From NCBI GenBank assembly GCA_037447655.1, contig JBBHKE010000800.1, positions 64,001-128,000 of the forward strand: 64,000 nt of DNA, read 5' to 3'. Source of the stretch: Zygnema cylindricum. Its lineage: Eukaryota > Streptophyta > Zygnematophyceae > Zygnematales > Zygnemataceae. Made by a program: the position numbers and the translations under genes. This document shows, in pieces, positions 26,666 through 37,290 of this stretch. Within the stretch, counting starts at the first letter, position 1. Every line of letters begins with the position of its first letter. The notes below the pieces were generated by a model. The model saw only the letters and a list, made by a program, of their open reading frames with translations, had not been told where the DNA came from and searched no databases.

Positions 26666-29036
26666 TCTACCTTGGGTTTAGAAATTGACAGTTGGAGGCT
26701 CATATTTGGCTCAGTTGAGTTGTTTGGTGGTGAAAGAATGCCTTGGCTGTCAGTTTAAGGTGCTCAATTTATTACTGCTTCCTCTTTCAACTTGACTCCT
26801 CTGAGCTGTCGTCGGTGAAGCAATGCTTGATAAATTGTTTTTCCCGTGAAAGTCACTTATCTGTTCAAAATATCAGTGTCTGGAGGGCAACGAATCTAAA
26901 CGTGTTAGATGTTCTCTTTGTGGTTGAACAATCTCTTGCAATGCCAAAACGATACCTATGGTCGATAAATTGGACTTTCCCATCGTGCGTTTTAATTTAT
27001 AATGTGTGTTTTTTTATTGGACTATTGGCATGGCATCAAATAACTTCTGTTCTGGTTTTGTTTGATTTCTATATTTATCTTATGAGCGGGGTAAAACTGA
27101 AATATGTTTATAGGCACAGCAGTTCGTCATAAACATCCTTTTATTTTGTGTGTGGGTAGCTGCCATCTATTGCTAGACTCATCAGGGCTAGTACTGTTGG
27201 AGTTGTGATTGTTTGAGTGACACTTTCTGTGTGACTAGCTCATAGATTTAACTGTAGTAGTTGTAGGTTTGTTGCAAAGTGATGAAAACAGTGAATTGTT
27301 GACAGCAAAGTTATCTCAAAACTTGTTATATTAGCTTTCTGGGACCATGTAGAAGGTTTCCGGGACTATGCTATCAAGATTAAAGAGCCGAGATCGAATA
27401 GTAGTGAGCACCTTGTCACACCTTGTGTGGGTGATCAAGTGACACACTAAGGTGGTTAGGTGTCAATTTATTTTCTTATGTTTACGCAATGTATGTTGGG
27501 ATGCTTAAGAAATTACTTATGAAACGGATTGGGCATAAGCAATTTCACGCCTCACTTTGATGATGTTTCGACATCATGTTTATGTATTCGCCACAACTTG
27601 TAGCGCGTGCTTGTGTCAATTTGGACAAAATCTCACATCATTTCCTTGACGAAGCCATGTTTTTCCTTCCTTGAAAGAGCAATTGTTGAGATCTTAACAA
27701 ACCCTGGACCAAAAATAGGATTGTTCATTTGTTCAAACGCGAAGTTGCTATATGTGCCACCTTAGCCAAACTCTACATATACTGTTTTTTGCCATCAAGC
27801 TTTTTAATATAGTCAGCCATGTTATATATAGTGATCAATCTAGGGCTCAAATGGAGACCCCTTTTAGAAACTGGCAAAGCAGCTTGTCTTCGAGTAAGTT
27901 GCCATTTCGAGCGATCAACGGTGCTTTAACCAACAAGCTGGTAAGAGGCAAATATCGGAATTTGAATGTGAGGAAATGAAAGTGGAGACTGGAAGTAGTT
28001 TGTATAACAAACAGAGTGGGTGTTGTGCAAAATATCCAGTAAAATTAGCGAATGCAAATTGTAAATTGATAAGTTTGGGATGTCCTTGCGATTGACAAGG
28101 TAATCCAACAAGCATTCTCAAAAAAAATGATCCACAAGTTTATAAGGCCTGATATGAAAACCTATAACCTGACCCTCTTAAGGAGTACATATACGAGATC
28201 ACGAAGGGAGAGGAAAATCAAATGGTGGCCCTCTGGGGCATCGTGCGACATAATTAGCGAATTCGATGCAAAGGTATATCTTGGAAAGCCGATCTGAAAA
28301 ATGATGGATGTTAGTGGACCTCCAAATTCTTTCTTTTAGCGCTCCATACCAAAAATATGTGCAATTACGATGACAATTTCCAATATTATGTTTGTACTTC
28401 GGCTTTAGGTGGCACGCAAAAAATGCCTACGTTTACGTCTTATAGGGTACAAGAAGGTGAAATTAGCAAACAGCAGAAGGAAAGAAAGTAGCTCCCATCA
28501 AAACTAGGATTTAGACCTCTACAGTTCCATATAATCCTTTGCACATTTCATCACGTTCGTCTTCGAAGAAGTTCTCCTAATTACCAATATTCAATTTTCG
28601 TATGACTATAGTATCAAGCTGTAAACCATGAATTGCCACTCGTACCAGTACTGCTGTTAATAACCCTATGTCGGCGTCCCCAAATTGTGACCCTCGAACC
28701 TAGAATATAATTCATAATATTATATGTTTCTTCATGCTATTACAGGTACGGTTTAATCGGTGCCATATACACTATATCAGGAAGTTTTTAAATCGTGTAA
28801 TGTACGAAATATGACATTCCGTACAAATACTACGAAGTATATATTTTATATTTTACTGAAGTACAGAAAAAGTGTTAGATAACGGCGTTGAGACGGGAAA
28901 GTGAGTGGCACTGCGGGAAAGCGCATTCACATATGATTCATAACAATAGAGACGGGGAAAACCGCGCGAACCTGTTTTCACATGTTTAAACGTCGACTAT
29001 GTGAAATACACCGTGAACTTCTATTAATGCTAATAT

Positions 29037-29073
29037 TCAGCGGTGACGCTAATGTTTTCAGCGTCACCGCTGA
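29037..29073. repeat. Perfect 14-bp stem-loop
   Basis: TCAGCGGTGACGCT at 29037-29050 and its exact inverse at 29060-29073 are separated by a 9-base loop. It sits beside decayed MITE arms (29090-29210) and may be part of one. Confidence 0.8.
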
Positions 29074-29225
29074 AAACATCTTTTCGCCGTACACATTCGT
29101 CGGATCGATCATCCGACGGTTGATACTGAAAATTTAGATTCCCGGCTTCCGTTAGCTGTCATGGATGAGTGTGCACGGAGAAAAGCTGTTTTAAATGGCG
29201 AAAAAAACATTAACAAAACAAGATG

Positions 29226-29644
29226 CAGTGTTGTGTATCGGTATGCTTTTACCAATATTCGATATGTACCTACTTTTGACTGACCGATAATCGATATATG
29301 CTTTCAATATATCGGTAAGGAAATTATCGTTGTTGCGTACCAATTTCTCTCGGTAAGCCGATAAAATATCACTGTGATAAATGTACGGTACAAACCGTAC
29401 AGATGTACTGTTTCTATACGGAACGATTTGACACACCCCACATCCCCGCTGAAAAAACACACCCCTCTCCCCCTCCTTTCCCCACGTTGAAGACACACCC
29501 TCCCCTCCGCCCCTCCGGCCCCTCCCTAAACCCGATATATCATTGCGATAACATTCAAGAGCGATATATCGGTCCCCCTCACCGTTCGAATACCGATAAC
29601 ATTGGATATCGAGTGGATAGGAAATTATCCGATGCACAGCACTT
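29226..29644. mobile_element. Diverged hAT-like non-autonomous element
   Basis: Begins CAGTGTTGTGTATCGGTA, as the hAT-like elements at 30316 and 61875 begin. It ends with a diverged inverse (CCGATGCACAGCACTT). The interior is rich in ATATCGG words. No clear target duplication and no transposase are seen. Confidence 0.5.
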
Positions 29645-29803
29645 TTGTGAACCACTATGACGGCTACACTATGGGCATGTGGCAGATAAATCACTATTAT
29701 GTGTGGTAATGCGTTGATGCTTTGCTAGGTTTAGGTCATTGAACTTAAAATAGTGTTGATAAAACTGTTTGTTTTTCTGCATTGATAATTTATCTACAGC
29801 AGA

Positions 29804-30016
29804 CACCGCCAATCGTTATTAGCGTGTAAGTTTTTTTAGCGTATACGAATAAGTAGCGTGGTTTACGCTAATTGGGAATTTGGAAATTTTCGAAGAAATC
29901 GTCTATTCTAATTGAGAATTATGTTTTTTTTAAATAGTGTGGATAATTCTATTTGAGAATAAAAAAAAAAAGCGGGACGGAATTAGCGTACACAACGCTA
30001 ATAACGATTGGCGGTG
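29804..30016. mobile_element. TA-type MITE
   Basis: Bounded by CACCGCCAATCGTTATTAGC and its inverse. TA is present at the right flank but GA at the left. The interior nearly matches elements 18543-18759 and, in inverted orientation, 35867-36080. Non-coding. Confidence 0.85.
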
Positions 30017-30124
30017 TAGCGATTCATTGTGTAACGTTGACACGTCTGTACGATATTCAGCATATACTTCAAAGTTCTAATTACCGTAGATCCTGCGATT
30101 TGTTAATTCTTGTCGTTACGGAAT

Positions 30125-31388
30125 TAGGGTATGGATACATCAGGAGGTCTCTGTAATAGTACGGACAGCAAAATTTCTGTATTACAGAGGCCTCGGTTAC
30201 ATCGCGTATCGTCTGTAAACAAGTTTTTACATACGTGTTCTGATTTGAGTGGTTCCACGTAAGTCGACGATCAAATCTCTAAAATCGTCAAAGATTTCAA
30301 AACCGACCATTTTCGTAGTGTTGTGTATCGGTAAAAAACTTATCGCGATAGCACCGATACCGATAGTTATCGTTTATCGAACGGTCAGAGGTACCGATAT
30401 ATCGGTTCGAGACCAACAAATTCCATATCGGCGATAACTATACAAATATATAGTACGCATACTATAGTACCTTATTAAATACTATATTATACTATTTACA
30501 TTATATAGCGTGTCATGCCACGTGTACAATTCTGTTCCGTAACTAGTAACTGCGAATAATTACGGACAACACAGCACAGGAAACGTTAGCCGGTTAACTG
30601 AACAAACATTTTTTACGGCGACGTACGGAATTTACAGGAAACTGGTGAACATGGAACGGAAAAAGGACGGCGGACACAAAGTACAACGGACGCAAAATAA
30701 TATTTTGCGCGCCGCCGGAATCGAACGGACGACTTGGAATGAAAAAGTACGAGCGGACGGCCAGCGTGAGCGCTGGCATCCCGGAATGGCTCTTTTGGCA
30801 GCTTATGCCAAAAAAGCTGACAGATTGACACGTGGCAGGTGTCCAGTGGATCCCAAGGAATAAAGGGACAAAGCCATGGCGTCGGATGTGAAAGGTACAT
30901 CGCTTATATTGGATCCGTATCAAAACCGTACAGACATCATGGAGGCTACTGTACTTTCTGCGCGTCCGGGGAATAAGACGTACAGCTGAGTGTACATGCC
31001 GTACATTTATCTGTTTGTCTCGTACATTTATCTGTACGGCCCGTACATTTATCGCCGATAGTTATCGTTATCGGTGTTATCGCCGATAAGTACCCGATAA
31101 TATCGGTTACTTATCGGCGATAAGACCGATAACGATATATCGAACCAATATATCGATTATCGGGAACCCGAAAAAAGGTCCATATCGGTTATCGGTAAAT
31201 GCTTACCGATACACAACACTACATTTTCGTATGTAAATCCGTACTTGCGTATTTCGTACGTGTACTTCGCAAGTGTACCGCGTCAATGTACCTCAGAGAT
31301 CTCCTTCACTCTGGTGACTTTCAGGAAAAAACCGTATTTCTTTTCGTCAAAGATTTTACGGTCACCTTGTCCGAAGGCACGTGACTTT
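30125..31388. repeat. 1264-bp direct duplication, copy 1
   Basis: Repeats at 33777-35040 with a constant offset of 3652 and, by eye, only about three substitutions. It contains a complete hAT-like element plus about 190 bp of left and 170 bp of right flank, so flank and transposon were copied together. It begins TAGGGTATGGATACATC and ends GGCACGTGACTTT. The ends lack the TG...CA form of LTRs. Confidence 0.97.
30316..31221. mobile_element. hAT-like non-autonomous transposon, copy 1 (906 bp)
   Basis: The perfect 19-bp terminal repeat TAGTGTTGTGTATCGGTAA lies at both ends, flanked by the 8-bp target duplication CATTTTCG (30308-30315 and 31222-31229). Eight-base duplications are the hallmark of hAT elements. 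ATATCGG/ATCGGT words crowd both subterminal regions. The middle holds three small palindromes: GCAAAAT/ATTTTGC near 30696-30712, GCCAGCG/CGCTGGC near 30759-30776 and TTTGGCA/TGCCAAA near 30795-30815. There is a 72-codon open frame at 30645-30863 but nothing like a transposase. Confidence 0.9.
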
Positions 31389-31430
31389 GGAGACCTATGA
31401 TTTTTTTTGTTTTTTTTATTTTTTAAAAGG

Positions 31431-31574
31431 CCTCAATATATTGGCGATACGATATATCGGCGATATATCGCGATATTAACGTTTTCGATATATTGAAGCG
31501 ATATATCGATTATCGGGTACCTGGAATTTGATACATATCGAATATCGACAAATGGTCCTTGATACCCAACACTA
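31431..31574. mobile_element. Truncated hAT-like element (right end only)
   Basis: Matches the right half of the element at 61875-62274, including TATCGATTATCGGGTACCTG and the end GATACCCAACACTA. The left half is missing. Confidence 0.75.
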
Positions 31575-33776
31575 CAAGTTAGTGTTAGGTGTATAAACTA
31601 TTGTTAATTTTTGTTGGTGTTAGGCCTTTAAACCCCGAATAGAGTTGATAACACTAATAATATTTTTACACTAATTATTTTTTAACTCTAAAAGCAAATC
31701 ACGATGTACTTCTAACCATTTTTTTTGAAATTGTTCGTACATTGTATATGACCGTTTTTTTCCGTACGAAAAGTATACGCATTTTACGAAAGATTCATAA
31801 TCTAGAAAAAATAACGAAATTTCGTAAAACTGTAAAAATCCGTATGAATACGACATCTATGCTAAATATTGTCGTCTTGTGTTTTTTCCACAGATGTCTC
31901 ATTCGTACAAATTTTGACATATTTCTGAAATTTTGTTTTTTTTTATAGTTTTTGCATGTTTCGTAAAATGCGTAAACTTTTTGTACAGATGAAATGTACG
32001 GGAAATGTGTATTGATAAAATGTACGGGAAATGTGTATTGATGAAATAACTGAAATTTTTGAAAAAGAGACGCGCAGGCGAAGACACTCTCGTCCATAGT
32101 TGTCCAATTTCTACGGATTTCAACTTTTTTACGAAAACTGTGTAGTATTTGTTGATTTAATACTTTTTGTAAATTTCGTACATTCTTTGTTGAACAAAAA
32201 TGAACGGAGATGTAAAAAAATGTACAGAAAGTGTGACCAAAAAAAATCCTCAAACAATCTGAAAGAGAACGGAGAATAAACGGAAATGTACGACATTATT
32301 CGGAAGTGTACCCTAAAAATCTTAAAAGTCCGTAAAATTTAGTGCGATTGTACTGAAATATGAAGGAACGTAAGGGAATGTACCATAGTTCAAAAGTAGG
32401 TGAAAGTGGGCCCATACAATATGCCTGTTGTATGCAAAACATAGAATATGACCTTAAGACCCATATTGTATTCGGACCTATTCGGACCAATTAAAACATT
32501 CACACCAAAAATGGGACCTATTAAAACATTCGGACCAAAAAACAATATTTACACTGTCAGATTCGAACGATAGGACGGTGGCTGATCAAAGTAGAGATCC
32601 AAGAAGATCACAAGAAAAGCCCATAATACAACTTACGATAAAGACGCCCACCAAAGGCCTACCATAAAAGCGCCTACATTTGAACTATGGAATGTACCCT
32701 ATAAAGTAAAAGCCCTAAAATCCCCCTTAAACAACCTTAAAAAAGATAAAAATGTAAGGCTGTTGTGCAGAAATACACAGAATATACGAAAATGTACCCT
32801 AAAAATTGCTAGTATAAAGTCAAAGTCGGTCAACGCATTCTAAAAACTTTTGAATTTTGTTACGTGCTCATATTCCTTATTTTTCGGGCGTTTCTTGCGT
32901 GCGTTGTATGCGCATGAGACATCTATGGTTTTTTCAACCCACTATCACGCCATCTTCAAACTTATCATGAAACACATCGGCGATGTGTTTTAAATAAAGT
33001 AGAACCGTTTTCACAAATAAGAAAATGTATTATCGCTGTGAAAATTTTTCAAAAGTTTTTGACGACTGAAAAAAAGTACAAGGCATGCACCTTGTATGGT
33101 TTTTTCTTGAAAGGGTCTCGATGGTGTAGTGTCATTTCACGTAAAAGTGTAAAATTTGCGAAGGTGAAAAATATGCGAAGTCATGGCGGCCGGACATGTA
33201 AGGTTTACGCAAACGCATGTTGCACAACCACGGATGCAAGGTTGTACATCTACGATGTCACGCAAGGACATGCGACATGCCAAATCGTTTCAAAAATTAC
33301 GATGTGTCTTATGACGCTTCAAAATGTTTCGAAAAATACGGTGTTGCAAGACAGATTGTACATGTTGAGAGCCGTCACGGGCTTTGTCGACTTATACAAT
33401 CGTCACAAAGTTAAGTGACAATTTCGAATAAACACACAAACACTTGAAATCTGGGTCCGTCTGATACGCGCTAAAAAGCAAAGTAAATTCGCTAAGTAAC
33501 AAGTACATGGGGTCGTACCCTAACTTGTTACTTTAAAAGTGGTGGATGTAGACGTGGGTGTAATTTGTGACGGTTGTAGACAACTACAAAACTCGCGACA
33601 ATTGATGACGTATACAAAATAGCCACGGTTGTTGACGTCTAGTTAATTGTGACATAGTAGATGTTTACAATTTGTGACATGTTGACATCACGCTCAATTA
33701 TAACAGCGTCGACGTCAAAAATTCTAAAATTTTCCGCTATGGTTTCCTTATTTTGTTTTTTAGTCCTTTCTCACTC
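31575..33776. other. Non-coding DNA between the two duplication copies
   Basis: AT-rich and dotted with GTAC words. A block at 32383-32475 recurs at 41635-41715. Near 33180-33720 short words such as TTGTGAC, GACGT and TGTAGAC recur. Open frames at 31795-32253 and 33038-33418 show no recognisable domain. No reverse transcriptase, integrase or primer-binding site was seen. Confidence 0.5.
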
Positions 33777-35040
33777 TAGGGTATGGATACATCAGGAGGT
33801 CTCTGTAATAGTACGGACAGCAAAATTTCTGTATTACAGAGGCCTCGGTTACATCGCGTATCGTCTGTAAACAAGTTTTTACATACGTGTTCTGATTTGA
33901 GTGGTTCCACGTAAGTCGACGATCAAATCTCTAAAATCGTCAAAGATTTCAAAACCGACCATTTTCGTAGTGTTGTGTATCGGTAAAAAACTTATCGCGA
34001 TAGCACCGATACCGATAGTTATCGTTTATCGAACGGTCAGAGGTACCGATATATCGGTTCGAGACCAACAAATTCCATATCGGCGATAACTATACAAATA
34101 TATAGTACGCATACTATAGTACCTTATTAAATACTATATTATACTATTTACATTATATAGCGTGTCATGCCACGTGTACAATTCTGTTCCGTAACTAGTA
34201 ACTGCGAATAATTACGGACAACACAGCACAGGAAACGTTAGCCGGTTAACTGAACAAACATTTTTTACGGCGACGTACGGAATTTACAGGAAACTGGTGA
34301 ACATGGAACGGAAAAAGGACGGCGGACACAAAGTACAACGGACGCAAAATAATATTTTGCGCGCCGCCGGAATCGAACGGACGACTTGGAATGAAAAAGT
34401 ACGAGCGGACGGCCAGCGTGAGCGCTGGCATCCCGGAATGGCTCTTTTGGCAGCTTATGCCAAAAAAACTGACAGATTGACACGTGGCAGGTGTCCAGTG
34501 GATCCCAAGGAATAAAGGGACAAAGCCATGGCGTCGGATGTGAAAGGTACATCGCTTATATTGGATCCGTATCAAAACCGTACAGACATCATGGAGGCTA
34601 CTGTACTTTCTGCGCGTCCGGGGAATAAGACGTACAGCTGAGTGTACATGCCGTACATTTATCTGTTTGTCTCGTACATTTATCTGTACGGCCCGTACAT
34701 TTATCGCCGATAGTTATCGTTATCGGTGTTATCGCCAATAAGTACCCGATAATATCGGTTACTTATCGGTGATAAGACCGATAACGATATATCGAACCAA
34801 TATATCGATTATCGGGAACCCGAAAAAAGGTCCATATCGGTTATCGGTAAATGCTTACCGATACACAACACTACATTTTCGTATGTAAATCCGTACTTGC
34901 GTATTTCGTACGTGTACTTCGCAAGTGTACCGCGTCAATGTACCTCAGAGATCTCCTTCACTCTGGTGACTTTCAGGAAAAAACCGTATTTCTTTTCGTC
35001 AAAGATTTTACGGTCACCTTGTCCGAAGGCACGTGACTTT
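33777..35040. repeat. 1264-bp direct duplication, copy 2
   Basis: Second copy of 30125-31388, in the same orientation. Visible differences are AAAAAACTGAC for AAAAAGCTGAC near 34468, a G-to-A in ATCGCCGATAAG near 34736, and a C-to-T in TATCGGCGATAAG near 34769. Confidence 0.97.
33968..34873. mobile_element. hAT-like non-autonomous transposon, copy 2 (906 bp)
   Basis: Same element as at 30316-31221, with the same CATTTTCG duplication at 33960-33967 and 34874-34881. Identical target sites at both places show it was duplicated with its flanks, not inserted twice. Confidence 0.9.
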
Positions 35041-35112
35041 TTCGGCGTGTGAAATTTTTCATTTTTCATCGACGCACGTGTCAATTGTCCAGGTGTAGCG
35101 AATTGACTGGTT

Positions 35113-35157
35113 CTGTATTGGCGAACCCACCTCGCGGAGGTGGGTTCACCAATACAG
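35113..35157. repeat. 45-bp near-perfect palindrome
   Basis: CTGTATTGGCGAACCCACCT returns inverted as AGGTGGGTTCACCAATACAG, with one mismatch in the arms and a short GC centre (CGCGG). It lies just after the end of duplication copy 2. Confidence 0.9.
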
Positions 35158-35272
35158 AGGCGGATGGAGCGATTGCTTCGCAGATGAAGACCAAAATGTA
35201 ATCGGACGGTCGACGTCGTCTCCTGGATACTTGGAGAATCGTAATCTTATTTTCTGTTGTGTTGTTTTCAAG

Positions 35273-35750
35273 CATAGTTGTTCAAATCGCGCGATTTTTT
35301 CCTTTTTTCCGATTAAAACGTATAATTCGTGACTTTTGAATAAATCGGAAAAAAAACGCGATGTACTTTCTGTCCGGTAAACTGAACGGATAATTTACGG
35401 AAACTGTACGGTATGTACAGTAATTGTACGGTTTTGTACCCAAAAAGTACGGAATTTGACAAAAAGATACGTTGCACTTCGTAGTACTTTCTGTCCGGTA
35501 AACTGAACAGAAATCTAACGGGAAACGTACGGAATTGTACCAACATTGTACGGACTATGACGAAAAAAACGGGAACTGTACGGGAAATGTACAAACTGCG
35601 GGATATGTAAATTTTATTTTTGTTTACATGTACGGAATTGTACGGAAGAAAATTCATTAACGATTTTAACGATTTTTTCAAAAGGTTCAATGCGTTTGTT
35701 ACGTATAATTCGTCGCGATTAGATCGTTCGCACGAAACGCCGTGAACAAC
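35273..35750. repeat. Left arm of a long inverted repeat flanking the kinase gene
   Basis: The outer block 35273-35340 (CATAGTTGTTCAAATCGCGC...) and the inner block of about 35617-35750 reappear inverted at 42386-42454 and about 41745-41870, in matching order. Between them, 35363-35645 carries 14 GTAC words in 283 bp. The phrase GTACTTTCTGTCCGGTAAAC occurs twice, at 35363 and 35484. Confidence 0.75.
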
Positions 35751-35866
35751 TGTTTTCAAGAAACTCACGAAAATATAGTACGGTATGGTACGAGAAAGTA
35801 CAAAATTCTGTATTAAACCTCACTTTTCGTCTGATGTAACCATACCCTTAGTTGTCGTTATCACTA

Positions 35867-36080
35867 CACCGCCAATCGTTATTAGCGTTGTGTACGCTAA
35901 TTCCGTCCCACTTTTTTTTTTTTATTCTCAAATAGAATTATCCACACTATTTAAAAAAACTTTTATTCCTAATTAGAACAGACGATTTCTTCGAAAATTT
36001 CCAAATTCCCAATTAGCGTAAACCACGCTACTTATTCGTATACGCTAAAAAAACTTACACGCTAATAACGATTGGCGGTG
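35867..36080. mobile_element. TA-type MITE
   Basis: Bounded by CACCGCCAATCGTTATTAGC and its inverse, flanked by TA at 35865-35866 and 36081-36082. The interior is close to the element at 29804-30016 but inverted. Confidence 0.92.
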
Positions 36081-36082
36081 TA

Positions 36083-37290
36083 CCGTGATACGGCAATAGC
36101 GATTTGCAGTACGGTAACATTCGCAACTTACGTGGGGCTCTAAAGTATCGAGATATCACTTATGAGGTACTGACAGATTTTCGTTAGACTGGCCTATTGT
36201 TCCTTTCAGAAGCCACGTCGATGCGACGGTCCACTTGGCATGGAGAGATTGTGTGTGTGTACTTGTAGATACGAAAATCGTTATTTCATTAATCAGCGAA
36301 ACCCTAAAGTGGCTTCTCAAATCTCGGATCCTTCTTTATTGCTCGCACACAGGAAGTCCAATACCCGTTACGTAAAAGTACGCATAGAAGCGTACTTCGT
36401 CAGACTTTCGGCGTTAAAAAATGGTACGGTATGTGCGTCACTGTACGGTCTGTCGAGCAGCCGTATCCGACGTAACGCCGGAAGCAGTCTCGTTTCGCTT
36501 TGGCTGGCTGCAAGTTGCATCGCCGTGCAATTGCGGCTCTGCAGCTTGCAGACGCAAAATCCTCCGACAGAAAAGCAGCTTTGCTCCCGCGTAACGCTTT
36601 GTTAATGCAACGTGGCGTTCCGCCGCCCTCTGCCGGCTGTCCAGAAACTGCAAAACGACAAAATACTGCCAAGAGCCCAAGATCACGAATCTTTTTCCGA
36701 TCGCACATTCCCGTGTCCACCGTCCTCCAATTTTTTTGTCATTGTACCCCCTTATATTTTATTTCTTTTGAATTTGGGTTGAATATCTGCCTATTTGTCA
36801 CCATTTTATCACAAATTTACATTTTGCTCATTTGACTCTATAATAAATTAGAATTCCACACTGACCTATGATAGCGCACTGTTTGCCTCACAATTGAACG
36901 AATATGATATGTGCAATTCGCGATTAAACTTTAAAAACTGTGCATGTCGCATTCTCTCCCGCCCGAGGCTCACGCCCGAGTAACGACAATCATCGGCCTT
37001 GTAAATAATCACTTTACAACAAAAACTTCCATAATGAAAGTCTCCAACTGACCCTACTTTTTCTCCGTACATTGAGAGACCGCCAGTTGGCGGACGCTCT
37101 TTGCGCGGGTATAGCCGCCAGGTTCGTTCTTTCCGTACCAAGAGCTTCGGAAAACCTTTTGGCCGAGCCTCATTCGGCCGCCACGTGGTGGCCGAATACG
37201 CTCCGGTTTTTCAAACCCAAACTTTTCTGCCGGCCCGTCTTCAACCGTCACCAAACAATCTGATACTTAGCACATTCTAAACCGCAATCC
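36083..37290. other. Upstream region of the protein kinase gene
   Basis: The distal part (36380-36720) is GC-richer, with open frames on both strands but no recognisable product. The proximal part is the probable promoter and 5' UTR; it holds a palindromic G-box, listed separately. Confidence 0.45.
37172..37197. promoter_or_regulatory. Palindromic G-box upstream of the kinase
   Basis: ATTCGGCC and GGCCGAAT flank a near-palindrome centred on CACGTG at 37182-37187, about 105 bp before the kinase ATG. CACGTG is the plant G-box bound by bZIP and bHLH factors. That it is functional here is inference from position and symmetry. Confidence 0.4.

Larger units (their letters stand above)
25923..29225. 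other. Deg1 3' flank and gene-free DNA
   Basis: Starts with the probable Deg1 3' UTR. Short open frames at 26199-27132 and 27752-27979 have no recognisable product. Around 28650-28780 lies a decayed MITE-like block related to the element at 18339 (it shares wording such as CCCCAAATTGTGACCC). Otherwise nothing is seen except the repeats listed separately. Confidence 0.5.

Noticed and set aside
30700-30740. tRNA gene on the minus strand
   Set aside because: GTTCGATTCC resembles a B box, but no A box at proper spacing and no acceptor stem can be drawn.
30125-35040. LTR retrotransposon with 1264-bp LTRs
   Set aside because: No TG...CA ends, primer-binding site, polypurine tract, flanking target duplication, or reverse transcriptase in the 2.4-kb middle. 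Kept only as an open question.
36400-36720. Overlapping 106-121-codon frames on both strands before the kinase
   Set aside because: GC-richer DNA keeps several frames open; no recognised product or splice context.
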